Origin: Rhynchospora pubera
Lineage: Eukaryota > Streptophyta > Magnoliopsida > Poales > Cyperaceae
Assembly (NCBI GenBank): GCA_028095005.1
Contig: CM051460.1
Coordinates: forward strand, 74,479,676-74,543,675
Direction: 5' to 3'
DNA: 64,000 bases
Positions within the stretch are counted from its first letter, which is position 1, and each line of letters starts with the position of its first letter. The translations under genes and the position numbers were made by a program. Positions 23,520-36,798 of the stretch are shown here, in pieces. Below the pieces are notes generated by a model. It had not been told where the DNA came from, made no database searches, and saw only the letters and a list, made by a program, of their open reading frames with translations.

Positions 23520-23915
23520 CCAAAATCGTCTTGACGCATCGTCATGAAATGTGAAAGGAAAATGCAAAGTTTCCTAAATATGGACTGTAATTTAATTATG
23601 GGAATGCCGTATGGAACCTTAGATATCCCTACGATTGATTACACTCACGTCCCACATAACGGAGAGTTTGTAACAAATTCATATTGAAATGGTATACTGA
23701 CGGGCACCAAAATCATAGAAATAAAACCATGCAATATATAGTCCAAAACCACATCAACAATCACATAAAATAGTCTCGACACACAGTCATGAAAGTATGA
23801 GAGGAAAATACAGAGATTCCTAAACAGTGGACGGTAATTTAATTATGGGAATGCCATATGGAGCCTTAGATATCCCTATAATTAATTACACCAGTATCCT
23901 ATATAACAGAAAATC
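23520..23915. repeat. Diverged direct duplication, 247-bp offset
   Basis: The block around TAATTTAATTATGGGAATGC at 23588 is repeated at 23835 with the same flanks: GTCATGAAA..GAGGAAAAT, CCTTAGATATCCCTA, ATTACAC. The copies differ at many sites, so the duplication is old. No protein was recognised. Confidence 0.75.
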
Positions 23916-26410
23916 TGAAGCAGTCATAGTTCTCAAACATACACAGAGAACCCTGCAAAATCTCGTGCCAGATTGACCAATGAATAAGCGCAAAAACAAT
24001 ATTACAAAACCATGCAGCAAAATTAACTTAAATTACAAATTACAAGTTGGGTTGGGTTTATATTAAATCAAAATTACAAGCCCATTCTTATTATTTTCTT
24101 CTGGCGACCCACACGGAATAAGACAGCGGCCCATCACAAAATAAATCAACAGCGGCCCAATGCTAAACAATGGCCCAAACAAATAATATCATAACGGGTC
24201 CTGACCCAGACCTGCTACGAAATCGAATCCGTTTGTCGAAAAAAGACTCATGCGGCCTGACCCAGCCGACTAAACCCAAGGCATGCTGACTCGACTAAGT
24301 CAAGTAAGGGGTCTTCACACGTGTCATTGCGTGATTGGCTGGACCCTTTACTGTTAAAAGAAATAAAACAGAAAAAAGGAAAGAAGGAGGAGCATATACC
24401 TAAAATGGCAACGCGACTCCTCCGATAGAGACAAACGCCGTACCGCCAATTCCAACCTCCTCAACCCAAACCAATTGCACCACTGCACAGGCGATGCACC
24501 CGCTATCTCAGCGACCTCAGACACGTTGGGGATTAGTGAAGAAATAACTCCAATTGAAAAGAGGAAGAGTTCGTCGCCTGTGAAGAAGATGACGAAATTT
24601 AGTCATTACAAAGGTGAATTAATACAATTAAGAGGTCATGTAGCTCGTAGGAGGAATGAGTTGCATACCTGAACCACCAATTTTGTTGTCGAACGCTTGT
24701 GGAGGCGAATGAGCCTAGACGGAAGCAAGCAATAATGGCGACGAAGTTCAAATGAAGAAGAAAGGTTAGGTGTATAGCTCAAATAGGATATATGCACTTA
24801 ACCTCGATCAAAGAGCATACACATATGAAACGTGAGCTCTCTGGCGCCATCACAGTTGGATTTTTCCGAAACTGGACATCTCCAGTAAAAAGGAAGGAAA
24901 AAAACAGCCAAAATGCAAGCAATGGAGGAGACAAACAGTACCACCCCACAGCCTACACTCTGAAAAGAACTTTCTAGCCTGGGCCTGTTGGTACACATGC
25001 TTCGATGAGGCAACATAGGTATCATATTCCCTTTGGATTGAAGCCATCGGATGAATAGTCAAATTCAAATCAAAGGCTATGATGGAACAGTGCCTCACAC
25101 ATAGGAATGTCACATGATCCAACACAAGCAAGAAGCACCAAAGCCATACTCAACAACTACATCTAATCATCTGTATACATCAAAGATCAGATGGAGGATG
25201 AAGGTCTCAAACCAGCTGCGCCATCTCTACAACAATACAGTTGGAGTTGCATAGCATCACAAATGCATCAAAGGTCATATTCAGGCGCCAAAAAAAGTCT
25301 GAAAATGACATCAAAATCTCCAAGGTCAAATAAGTCATAACAACAAAGAGACAAGGGGCTGAGGCACCCCAATAATATGTAAACTTAAGAATTGGTAACC
25401 AAAATACCAGTCTTACCATTGGCTTGTCCCAGAAAACCATAGTAATAAGACATCATCAAACCATATAGCTATCAGGATTGAATGTGTCACAAGAGCAAAC
25501 ATACACTAATGTTGTTAGATGTAAGGCCTCAGATTAAAATTGACAAAATAGTCAAGTTAGTCTCATCATTGGCTAAAGTGACAAATGAAATTGGGACTGA
25601 ATTGTGAACATAGCACAACTAAAATCTCAAAAGCCAACCATATAAACACTCAGCAAGCTAAGTGTGAGTACAAAATGTCAAAATTGACAAATGATAACTC
25701 AAACACTTAGCTGTAAGTGATAAAGCCACAGTCGCTCACATAATGTGATTAAAGCCAAACATAGGTTCAAAATTGAACTCAAGTGTCACTTGACCGTATA
25801 ATCAAATCACTGGCCATGTAACATGAGTGTGAGTCCAAATGTCAACAAGTGACAAGTGATGTCTCAAACCACTCAAGCACTATGCCACCAAACTGCCACA
25901 GTGGATCAACAAAAGTATCTACAAGGCGCCAAATCATGGTTAAATCAACAAAAAACCATACCAAAATATGCACTCGAGAAGAACATACCTCTCTGGGTAT
26001 ACCAAAGCCTCAACTGAGGCACAACAACCAGCAGCTAGAGCAACATAGCTCACAACCAAAGCTCACACAGCCAACAGCCAAGGAGAAGAGCCACTCAATT
26101 GTGACACATGTCCCAGTGCACAAGAGCATCATCTCTCCCAGGCGTCAAAGATAATGTCTCCATATATCTGAATCTGTTTGGTTTAGTCCAATATCCCCAC
26201 AGTAAGCTTCTATAGCTATACTTAAACAATGAGTTGTTATCGACCTCCCTAAAGTCACAACAACTATTAATTGTTTCAAGGACTATCTCAACCAAACTCC
26301 CTCTTGACATAAACATCAATTATGTCAATGTGCTCCATCTCACAAATGAGAGAGGTAGTATGAAAATCAAAACATGCTTTTTGACTCCACCTCCACTATA
26401 AGAGAGTCAA
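23916..26410. other. Transposon-like non-coding DNA
   Basis: Contains AGCGGCCCA / GCCCAA-rich stretches (24.07-24.20 kb) and a leader-like stretch near 24.30-24.46 kb. Past 24.8 kb comes a long purine- and CAA/ACA-rich region. Frames such as 24475-24672 and 25849-26154 have no recognisable domain. Texture resembles the 42-45 kb region, so a retroelement remnant is likely. Confidence 0.4.
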
Positions 26411-26535
26411 ACTCAATCTCCACAATGAGAGAGTATCATATTTACTCAATCTCCCAAATGAGAGAGTATCATATTTACTCAATCTCCCAAATGAGAGAGT
26501 ATCATATTTACTCAATCTCCCAAATGAGAGAGCAA
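26411..26535. repeat. 33-bp minisatellite, three near-perfect copies
   Basis: GAGAGAGTATCATATTTACT followed by CAATCTCCCAAAT repeats at 26427, 26460 and 26493, with a partial copy at 26526. The unit is a multiple of three, so a frame stays open through it. Coding is not implied. Confidence 0.9.
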
Positions 26536-26976
26536 ATAATTTGTTTCAGGAGAAACAGTTGTAATCAAGCAAACTTTATCATCAAAGTATACTTGGCATG
26601 TTATTTGTCATACTTTCTTTCAGATATATCAAACTCTATATGCATTTGCAAATAGGTATTGGAATTGGCTTATAACATATGTCAAACTCATAACCTTGCT
26701 AGAGTGACCTAACTTTATAATCTGCAATAGAGTTACAAGTAGAATGTGCCTCATGCACTAGTCTACTATGCTTCTAACTCAATGTAGAAGCTCATGAGTC
26801 ATAATATCTCATTTCTATTGTCACATGCATAGAAACCAAGCAAGCCTCTCTTGCTGCTTGAACTAGTCTTGTTGCACCATGCAACTAACTAGGAGATTAC
26901 TGTAATGGTTAATCAACACATTACAAATAAATCATATAAAGTTTTGCGACTTCTTAAAAGTCTGACTCAGTTCCAA

Positions 26977-27144
26977 CGGTCCACTGATTCGTTCAGCGAC
27001 TAGCTTAAACTCTCAGCGGTCCGCTAGGCTTCCCAACGGTCCGCTAGGCTTCCCAGCGGTCCGCTGCATTTAGAATTGACAGAGGACTTGTATTGGAAGT
27101 CATCTCAGTCTAAGGCGGTTCGCTAGCCCAGCAAGTGGTCCGCT
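26977..27144. repeat. 20-bp-phased AGCGGTCCGCT palindromes, cluster 1
   Basis: CGG/CGA cores begin at 26977, 26997, 27017, 27037 and 27057, exactly 20 bp apart. Another pair follows at 27116 and 27136. The copies at 27015 and 27055 are the full 11-bp palindrome AGCGGTCCGCT, often followed by AG. The spacing holds even where bases between the sites differ. Confidence 0.85.
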
Positions 27145-27471
27145 TAGATTATGCAGCTGAGAGTCTGATGCTAGTTGAGCTTCCTCTTCATCAATAATAT
27201 TTGACCCCTGGTCAGATACATTGAATTATGAAGGCATAAGTACATTCAGCACTTCTCTCAAGAAACCTCAATTTACTTAGGAACTCATTTCACTGCTTAT
27301 ACTACTCTTGGAATGCAATTTAGATGTGTGTCTTCCTATTGCTCCAAGCAATGAAATAGCCTCCCTCTCAAACCTAGTTCTACTCTTTATTTTCATAGTA
27401 GAAGAGAGAAGAATGGTTATTATAAGGAGCAATCTGAAATAGACAGTCGTCTATTCAGATTCCAATCCAAG

Positions 27472-27541
27472 CGGTCCGCTAGCCCAGCTAGCGACCTGCC
27501 ATGTCATTCTTCGTCAGCGATCCGCTAGCCCAGTTAGCGGT
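27472..27541. repeat. 20-bp-phased palindromes, cluster 2 (split by a solo LTR)
   Basis: Cores at 27472, 27492, 27518 and 27538 (20, 26, 20 bp apart), with CGCTAGCCCAG after two of them. The last site is cut by the solo LTR: GCGGT (27537-27541) is the target duplication, and the palindrome resumes at 31041 as GCGGTCCGCT. Confidence 0.85.
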
Positions 27542-30500
27542 TGTAACAACCCAGAATTTTCAAATGCAGTACAATAAAATTTATTAGATAAATTTTAAAA
27601 GTATTATCAAGGTAACTGAAATTTTATAATTAATAATCCTAAAACGATTAAATGAATAACTATAGAGAAACTTATTCGAAATCGAAATCTTTTAATTTGT
27701 GTAGTATTCACAATTAACGTACATGATTCTAGCAAAATCAAAGCTTGAGTATACAAAAATTTACCATCAAAACAATTCAAATTCTAATAGAAATAATAAT
27801 AAATATTAATTTATATGAGCTGCAGCATCTTTAGTTACACAGTTGCTGCCACAGAAGATCAGAGGGGTAAAATTTTGATAAAAATCCAACTTTCACCGTG
27901 TCACCATCTCCTTCATCTCTCTCTTTTTCCATTCTTTTCCTGATCCGTCCGATTTCTCTCTCTCGCTTCTCTTCTTCTCCGACGAGAGAAATTCTCGAAA
28001 AAGTCGAAGGGATGGGCTGTGACCAACCAATCCCGTTGCGCCACCAATCCCCCTTCTCTGATTGGCTGGCCTATTTTGTTCTTATCCGCTCGAGATGGCC
28101 GTGCTGACGTGGCTGTAAGATTCGAGCGTGGGAGGTGATCTCTGCCGATGGCTTCTCTCTCCCCTCTCCTCTCTACACTGACTATATATATACTCCTTTC
28201 TCTCTCATTTATCGGTTGGCTGGGCGATTAGGGTTTCCACTTTAAGAAAGGAGAGAAACGAAGGTAGAGAGGGAGGGAGTAGCCGCCAGAGATCCAAGGT
28301 ATAAACTCAATCCTCCTCTAATTCGATTTGTTTGAGACATTTCTGTTGAGTACTTATCTGTTAACAGTTAGGGTTGTGTTGGATTTCGAGATTTTGACCT
28401 TAGCTCAGTACTGGGATGAGGAAATAGATTGTTAGATTGAGGAGATGTTAAACTAAATGCTTGATTTTGATGTTGAATTCGGTGAAAACCAACTGTTAGA
28501 ACTAGTGGGTTTGAACTATGTTGAACACTTGAAATTTGGTGGTTTTGAAGTTGTTTTTCTCCGATTGGCATTAAAGGAAACCTGCGTGAGGCTTTGCGAC
28601 TGGGTTTGAGACTTGGTACCAGCCCCTGGTACACTCGATGTGCCTCTGGTACCACACTGGTACGCTGTGGCGTGAGACAGGGATTGATTTGTGAGGAAAA
28701 AGGACTTATTTGTAAAATTCTAGGGGCCTGTTAGCAAAGAAAATGGACTAGTTTGTGAGAAAAAGGACTGGATTATAAATTATTTTGATTTAAGGGCCTT
28801 TGGAAAAAGTTATGGTGATAATGGGTCGGATCCAGACCCCTCCTTATTGGATCCAGTTGGACCCGTTACGACTGGCTCAGGTCAACTGGGTCAGGTTGAC
28901 CTGTCTCGACCCCATTCGATTTTGGGCTGGCTTTTGTGGGCCTGGACTTTCTGGGCCAGAAGAAGAGGAAAAAATAATTAAAAAAATGGGCTTGGGCCCA
29001 TTGCTGCTGGTTGGGCTGAAATTTGAGATGAAATTTAATCTTTGATTAAGTTAATAATTTTGTGGGCTTAATAACTAATTAATTAATTATAGGAAAGGCC
29101 ATTAGCAATAACTGGGTATTCCTTTAATTAAGTGGGATTCAATTTTTATCTTTCGGGAGATGATGAGAATAGTCCGAGTGAGTCAAGAACAAATACAATG
29201 ACACAAATCACCGACTTTCTGATCCCAAACAAACCAATCAAATAATTTCGATTTTTATTTTCTATTTCCAATTGTTTTCTTGATTTTGGATTATAATTTT
29301 CTAATTTGAATTTTCGAAAACTAATTAATTAAATAGTTAAATAATTTAACAAATATTAAGCAATGCAAACTAATTAATTAAGTATTAATGAAATAAATCA
29401 AATATAGCACAACTAAATGAATATTGGGAGAAACACTATATAATAAACAAGTGAATATTTCCATTCTAAAATATAATTCATGACTTATATAATAAAAATA
29501 AATATAAACTCTTAATGACTGGAAAGTCAAAACCAATTATTAATAATAAGATAAAATACTTAATAATATATTTTAAAACAGAATCCTCTAAATAAATAAT
29601 CTGAACTTAGCCATCCAAATCTCAACCTGTCTGGTTAACCTAGACCGTTAGTATGGTAATCCAAGAACCGCCAATAATTAGGTTATTTATGTTACTTTAA
29701 GTATTTAACGGTTAGTAAGAAAGTCACTTGTTTTATTAGGAAATCGAACTAGAATCACTTGACACGTGACTATCAAACCTAGCATACTGTCAAGGAAAAC
29801 AACCCAGAGATGATAGCCATCAAGCGTCCGAACCATCATGAAATATCGAGGAACTACATTTAGGCTTTCTACTATTCAGGTGCGGAATTACGTTGGATTT
29901 TTGTTAAAGTTTAAGTAATTAATAAAATATGTTTTATTCATATGCATATTGAAAACTCGTTTGCCTGCATGACCGTATACAAGCATTTTAAATGATAGTG
30001 CCCAATTATTGATAAAACTGCATTTTGAAAGGCATGTTCTCCGTTTTGAGAAAGTTGATAAGTAACAGTCAGATATTTGGAAATGCCGTTGCTATTGATA
30101 AATCTGTCTTATGAATGATCTGACTGAAAGATATGAAATGATGTGAATAAATAGCTGAGATATGATATGATGTGCTTGATATGTGTGATTTGATATGTTT
30201 GCATCACTCTCCGGAGTCGGTTGGCCCCCGGCTTCGGCCAGTTCGGTAGCGGTATGCGAATTTGGAATCCCCTTTTGCCACTTGGGTAAGGGACGGATCC
30301 CTTTTGCCACCCAAGTTAGGGGAAGGTCTCCTTTTGCCACCCAACCGGTTGGGTTAGGAGTCCTGAGTGATTATGATTATGGAATGAAATGAAAGATTTG
30401 TGATTTGCCCAAACTTATGTTATGCTCAATTCTTCCATGCTCGGATCCCCTGATACGCTCAGTTTCCTATCATATACAGACATGTGTTGTTTGCGATGGG

Positions 30501-31040
30501 ATTCGTGCCACGTGTTCAGTCCGACATGTATATGACTTCTGTCATAGTCAGATTTTGTTATTTTGTCCAATTGTGATTTCAGACTGGATAACATATTTTA
30601 AGAGAAGATTTGATATTGATTTTATATAAGTTGACACATGCATGCTTTGTTTTATATTAAATGCAGATAATATTTTTACTTGTCTTGTTTAACAAATAAA
30701 TGATTTATTTATAGGTATTATTTCTGAAATTTGGATTTTAGCTTAAATCCGCGTACTAGAACTAAAACCCGCACTGAGAATTTTAATTCTCATTCCGTAC
30801 TTTTTGTATGTTTTCCACAATGGATGTGGGTTCCAGGTTGCAGAGACGGGCTCGATCAAGTCAAGAGAAGTTAAGCCAAATTGTCTTGCCATGAGGACTC
30901 AATGAGTCATAGGAGACAACATGGTAATTCATGGTAAGCTGAAACCTAAACCTTAAAAATTGTAGAAAAATGCCTTGCGAGTACACAGAAGTCGTGTGTT
31001 CGCGGCGAGAAACTGCCCCACCCCATTGCGGGCTGTGACA
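27542..31040 (+). mobile_element. Solo LTR, 3.50 kb, long-LTR Ty3/gypsy-like family
   Basis: Starts TGTAACAACCC, ends GGGCTGTGACA, and is flanked by the perfect 5-bp duplication GCGGT. No second LTR, primer site or coding region lies inside, so it is a solo LTR left by LTR-LTR recombination. A TATA run (28185-28195) with a CT-rich leader marks a promoter. Near the 3' end are a hairpin (30776-30791) and GTGGGTTCCAGGTT (30826-30839), the latter shared exactly with the LTRs of the 45-55 kb element. This places them in related families. Tekay/Del-type chromovirus affiliation is inferred from the end sequences and LTR length. Confidence 0.88.
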
Positions 31041-32157
31041 GCGGTCCGCTAAGAATAGCTCCAAACACACTTTATAACATCAATGTGCCACATTGCACAA
31101 CATCCAGTAGTACTAAGTGAACCCTATTATCATACAGTTTACTTTCTTTCTTTTCAGACTTATCGAGATTTAAGCATAGGGGATTCAACACCCAAAGATA
31201 AAGAAGTTATATATCTATTCTTCAAGCCAATAGTGCACCATATCTGCAATGATTATTTGACAACTTATTCTTGGACCATGTAACATATATTTTAGACAAC
31301 TAACCAATTGGCTAAGCGTGCACTCTCAGCCATGGATCAACTAAGTATGCACCTCTTGTGCTCTTAGTTTTCCACTGCTCAATCAGTGAAGTGATCCTTG
31401 TCTAAAATTGTTATATGTCTGGAATAATTTCAACATAATCATATCTATTGCTTAGAATGAGATAGGTAGAGGCAAACTCATCTCCAACAAGAGAGTTTTC
31501 TTACACTAGACTCCCTCTATTATGATGTATCACTTCAAACGGACTATACCGGAGCCACTTCTCTTGAAGTACTCCCTATATTATAAATCATACAAGTCAT
31601 GCAATAATCCTTCTTTATTTACACTATCTCATATTTCATCATCGAATAAATTCCTTTAGCAATGAAACTCAAATTGACCTCAACATCAATTTTATTTCTA
31701 CATTGCCTTTTTGAACAAACACTCCTCCTAACTCTCAATTTTAAAAATCGGATATTAGGGCATATGTGTCTAAATTGCTCAAAGTGAGATTTAAACTCTA
31801 TAGTATCTTTTCCTAAACTTAACTTCATTGAACTTATGCGAGAATGTTGAGGAAGAACCTATTTCATTTCCCCCTCTTTTCCTCAGCATCCGAGTCAAGT
31901 TCATAATGACTAAAGTAGCTTGCATAAGAAACTATAAGTTATCTTTAAATCTCAAATTTACAAGGAATCAAGTGATTCAACAATATGACATAATTATGAT
32001 TCTTCTCCAATAAATTTTCTTGAAATTTATGAGAAGGTGCAATCAAACATGCAACTGAACCTATGGTTATGTGAGAATCCTTCTAGGAATCTCTAGAAAC
32101 ACATAGTTCAAACCATAAAATAAAATGAAGATTTCAGTCTGCCTCAGACTGAATGCC
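31041..32157. other. Host repeat between the solo LTRs, first part
   Basis: Continues the element interrupted at 27541, starting with the second half of the split palindrome. The rest is AT-rich sequence with short frames and no recognised domain. Confidence 0.4.
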
Positions 32158-32270
32158 AGCGGTCCGCTTAGCAACCTAGCGATCCACACAACAATCAAGC
32201 GACCTACATGGCGTTCCAGCGATCAACTTGTTGTTCAGTTAAAGCGACTCGCTAGCCCAGCCAGCAGCTC
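32158..32270. repeat. 20-bp-phased palindromes, cluster 3
   Basis: Cores at 32160 (AGCGGTCCGCT), 32180, 32200 and 32220, exactly 20 bp apart, then 32245 and 32265. Later units degenerate to GCGATCC or GCGACC but keep the phase. Confidence 0.85.
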
Positions 32271-33107
32271 TCTTAAATACTCAAGCAGAAATTCCACAAT
32301 TGGAAATTCTCTTTGTGATGTGCATTTATCGATGCAAACTGCATACATTATCAATTTGCAGAACACATCAGCTGTTACTTACACCCTGATCGGAACCTCA
32401 AAATTAGAGGTGGAATCGGAATCGGAATTGGATTTGGTTGAAATCCAGCGATCGGAACGAAGAAGAAAGTCGAGAGGAATCTGATTCGGAGGGAGTTCGA
32501 AGCGCTCAAATCCCGTCGCCAAATACTCTCCAAAACAAGGAAATTTGGTGGGATTTCGTCTTTGTGCTCGTGCGTCCCTTCGATCGGAGAGATGGAGAGC
32601 CAAGATCAACTCCGCCCAAATCAATTTCGCCCCTTCTTCTTTCTTTCCGATCACCGACAGAATTTCCGAAACTGAACTCTTCTCCTTTCTTCTCCTTTCG
32701 ACTCCTATCGACTCAAATCCCATCGTTATTTTTTTGTTTCCGATCAGGGCCTTAGCTTTTGTAAGAACCATATTCATAATGGTACTTTATCATCATCATG
32801 CAACACAATTTGTCGCTCGGTGTGAGAAATAGTGAATCATCGAACTATTTCAATCTTATCACAACTCATTAACTCGTACAACAAGTCCAAGTGACTGCGA
32901 CTTGTTTTAAGAGATTTTACATTTTTATGACTGAATTGGACCTAGTCATAAATGTGATAAGAACCAAAAGTTTAGTGCATTGAACATATTAATTCTCCAT
33001 ACCTTGAATCACTTTTCAACAAGTATTCAAGTTTTACATATCGCTTACTATGTCTCAAGTTGGAATAGATTGGCTGTTATGACCTAAAAGTCAATCCCAG
33101 TCATTTA
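32271..33107. other. Host repeat between the solo LTRs, second part
   Basis: The 32.39-32.76 kb stretch is GC-richer and resembles a leader or exon. Overlapping open frames occur on both strands, but none shows a recognisable domain. It then becomes AT-rich up to the ATTTA target site at 33103. Confidence 0.4.
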
Positions 33108-36100
33108 TGTGAAAACCCAAAAAAAAATATTAATTGTGAGTTAATGTAATTAAATAAAAATCTTCAAACAAACAAATAAATATGAATTGGTAATGTTAAA
33201 AATCACACTCAGATTAATTAGCGGACTATCAACTCTCATTAATTTAGAAGTCGATTTCGTTCGAATCCGATATAAGAATTAAATTTCGGCCATAAATAAG
33301 AATTTTTGTGAAAATTTATTACTCAAATCTCTAGTTATGTTATAGAAATTCAAATAACTATTTTTATAAATTATTATGAGTTGAAATTTGTGTTAAAATC
33401 CAATTTTCACTGCTTGATCAAATCAATTCCTAGAAATTCCTAAATCTGGACTGTTGGATTGAGTTTAGAAAATTCTAAATTATCTGAGCCGTCCGATTCA
33501 TCTCATCTCTTCTCTCTTTTATCTCATCTCCTCACTTTCTCTCCTCTCTCTCCGAAACGGGTCATCTCTCTACCCGTTCCCTTTTTTCTCTTCCTTTTTT
33601 CTCTCGCGATCCGCCATTGGCGATCTCCTGTGGTCCCTCGACCAGTCCGCTGGGACCCCTCTCCCTCTCGCCTCTGACAGAGGCACTCGACCCCACTCCC
33701 CCTGGCTCTCCCCAAGACATTCCCTTCTCTCTCTTGCTCTGGCAGGAGCCCTCAACCCCACTCGAGCCCCCTCCCACTCGACAGGGTGTTGCGCTGTCCC
33801 CTCTCTGCTCCATACCTCTTCCTCTCATCCAATCCGATTGGAGCCCCCACTTGGTGCCTGGTCTTGCCCCCTAATTTCTCACAAGCCGAGAAATTCACCC
33901 TTGACCCAAACCCTACCACCGCCATCTCGTCCTCTCCCTTTCTGCCACCTCAGCAGCTCGATCTGCCCCACTCCCCATCTCCAGTCCATTTAAGCCACCC
34001 CTCTCTCTCTTCTCTCTGCTCAGACCCAACACAGAGAACAGATACAAAGAAAGGAAAAAGAGCAAGAGAGAGAGAGTGGTGGAGGCTTGCCGACTGAAGG
34101 TGGAGGAGGTGCTGGTTGACGAGGCGAGGTGGTGGCGCTGACAGTGTGGCGAGGTGGTGCTGGTGGTTTGACTTGATTCTCCTCCCAACTTGCTTAGCTG
34201 CTTCCCTATCCCTTCTCGGTTTGGTAACCCCCTTTCTCTCCCTCCTTGATTCTGTTGGTTTGCCTCCATGTTGAGAGAGGCATGGTGATGCTTGGATGTG
34301 ATTTGTACCAGTCTGGTACGTGATCTATTGAGTCCAGGGACTTCTTTGTAAAGTGTTATTGCTGTCAGGGACTTATTCATAAATATATTTGAACTGCTTT
34401 AGGATCTATTTATAATAAAATCTGTTATTAATGTCTGTTTGGTAATTCTTAAGTAAATAAAAGAAATTCAGGGTCATTTGAGTAAAGTTTCTGAGTTTCT
34501 GGGTCGGATTGTGTTTTCTCCGTGTGGGTTTCAGATTTGATCCCCGAGACCCGTTGTAATCCGAATCCGTTTGGATCCCTCTCCCCGTTGTGAGCCTTGT
34601 GTTTTTACTCTGGGCCGCCAGGCCTGTTTCTTTCTGGGCTCGTCCCTCTGTCTTGATCCGTGTAGATTTCTTGTGGGCTCCGTGATTTATTTGTGCGTGG
34701 CTCATTTTGTGTTGTTGGCTGATGAAGTTGTAATTTGAGTCTTATAAAGTTGGATTTTGAGATAAATTAAAACTAGAACTTGAGAATTAAAACTAGAACT
34801 ATTTGATGGCATGAAATGATTAGTGTGATATTAACATAATTGGTTTTGACCGAGAAGTTAATTAAGTCGGATTCGAAAATAAAATCGTTGGCTTTTAAAT
34901 GGGGAAATGATTGAAATGTCCGCAAAAATAATACTCTATAGATACTATGATATAATCAGACAATATATGATCTCAAACCCAAATCAATTAAACTAAGTTT
35001 TCTTTTCTTTTCCTTATTACTTAGTTAAAGTCTTTTAAATAAAGTTTATTTATTTTATAAAGATTAATAAAGGAATTTCATATTTAATTAAAACACTGTT
35101 AGAAATTAATCAAAGTTTAGCAAATTAATTCTAAAAGTAATCACTATATTTTTTTTTAAAATCAAACTTTCTACACAACAGTTTATAAAACAAACTATAG
35201 CAAAATATTTCTAAAAATCTCTTAGGTTAGCATTTCTGCACAACCAGTTTCAGATGAAACTCTGATAAAGTGTTCTAGAAAATAATCACTTATATTAATG
35301 TATTTTAAAACAGACTCAGAAAGCTTGAGTCCAACTCTTCTTAAATCAGAACCTGAGTTCCCTTATAAATGTCTAAGATTTAAGTTTGGTTTTGCACACA
35401 GTAACCAGAATGGGATAGATCGTTAGAGTAGATTTTAACGTGTGAGTTTTGTTCGCCAGGTGAGCGACAAGACTTCCATGGACCTTTAGAGAACTACACC
35501 GAGTTCGAGGCAGTACAGGCTAGTCAGGACTTCACTGACCCTCCAGCTGAGTAGCAGCTTTACAGCCGACTTTCCAGGTGTGTGGAAACTTTAGATTCTC
35601 TTTAAACTCTAGTTTAAGGATTAGATCTTTAATTTATGTGTGCATAGCATGTCATTGACATTAAGTAAACAGTTAAGAGCATTCTAGTAATCAAAAGATT
35701 AGTTGCATTTATAGGATAAGCATATATATTAATAAAGTGATTAATCAACTCAAAAGTGCTCTTAATCAACACTTGCATCTGGTATGGATCAGAATAGTGA
35801 GACCGAGTGAGATAAGGGCGTTTTGCACGCGATTTCCATTATCGGGAGATTGCACCCCAGCCATTGCCGGTGGTCTCCTTATGATAGCGATCTCGAGCAA
35901 CGCGTTTCTGATGATCACTCTGCAGACCGACTTCTAGGCGGTTCTGCGGTCGCTTAGTAGTTATTTATTGTTGTTAGGATTTTGTACGTATTCCCACTTG
36001 TCTCGATCGGATTCTTTGGGGTTGCTCGCCAGTATTAGACTTCCTCTCGATCTCCCTTTTCATGAGCACGGTACCGCGACTTTCTGCCTACACCTCGATG

Positions 36101-36793
36101 GGGGTGCAGGGTTGGAGATGGCCTTCGGGGCTCATCGAGACTTCCTGCGGGACTTTGGTTGATCTAGGAAGAACCCATGACTTTATGGTTTTATATGTGA
36201 GATGTGATTCTGGATTATGTTACACTGATATTTGACTGCTGAGTGAGGGTGCTTGATTCTCGTATTATTATTATAATAAAGAGCTTTGTATACTAATATC
36301 CGTTTCTCCAGAAACTTTTATATTTCTGTTTGGCATGACATGTTTGGTATAGTATTAGCATGGTTACACTTAAGTCACACTTAGCTTTGCATTAATTATA
36401 TGATTTTAAAAGTGTTTAAGTATTGTTTAGTTCTAACTTTAGTTTAACCAGAATCTTTGTTTACCCTGTTATTGCACTGAGTATTCGCGTACTCAGCCCA
36501 CATGTTATTTGTGGAGCAGTTTCAGGTTTGATAGACTTAGTAGAGGAGCAATTGAAGATCAAGCCGAGCTGGAATAGTTTCTTTCCGCTGTGCATTGTTA
36601 TTTTGTTTGTATGCTGGCTGGAAATTTTGATATGTAAATTTCATAACCAGCCTCTTTTGATGTATGAACAATACTTCCTTTATTAATTATCTGTTCTGTG
36701 ACACTGTTTATTTAGCCTTACGTGTGTACAGTAGAGTGTACACGTGTGGCGGGGCTGTCCATCTCGAATTATGGCTTGGTTCGGGGTGTGACA
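33108..36793 (+). mobile_element. Solo LTR, 3.69 kb, same broad family
   Basis: Starts TGTGAAAACCC, ends GGGGTGTGACA, and is flanked by the 5-bp duplication ATTTA (33103-33107 and 36794-36798). No internal region or second LTR is present. It holds a CT-rich leader-like stretch (33.47-34.08 kb). A 7-bp hairpin CTGAGTA...TACTCAG (36477-36496) occupies the place where the related LTRs carry other hairpins. Open frames in the CT-rich part fall in several phases on both strands and are not called as genes. Confidence 0.87.
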
Positions 36794-36798
36794 ATTTA

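Noticed and set aside
26374..26655. 93-codon frame with an 11-residue repeat
   Set aside because: Produced by the 33-bp minisatellite, with no domain outside the repeat.
26411..27144. CRISPR-like array suggested by regular short repeats
   Set aside because: The sequence is clearly plant nuclear DNA, and the repeats are directly tandem or fixed-spacing motifs without unique spacers.
32379..32832. Possible gene exon with 95-132 codon frames on both strands
   Set aside because: GC-rich leader-like composition keeps opposite frames open. No domain, and no paired exon could be found.
33076..33107. TGTTATGACC as the start of the second solo LTR
   Set aside because: No matching target duplication there, whereas TGTGAAAACCC at 33108 gives the perfect ATTTA pair with the right end.
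33459..34380. Overlapping frames on both strands in a CT-rich region
   Set aside because: They lie within a solo LTR with defined ends and target duplication. Composition keeps many phases open at once.
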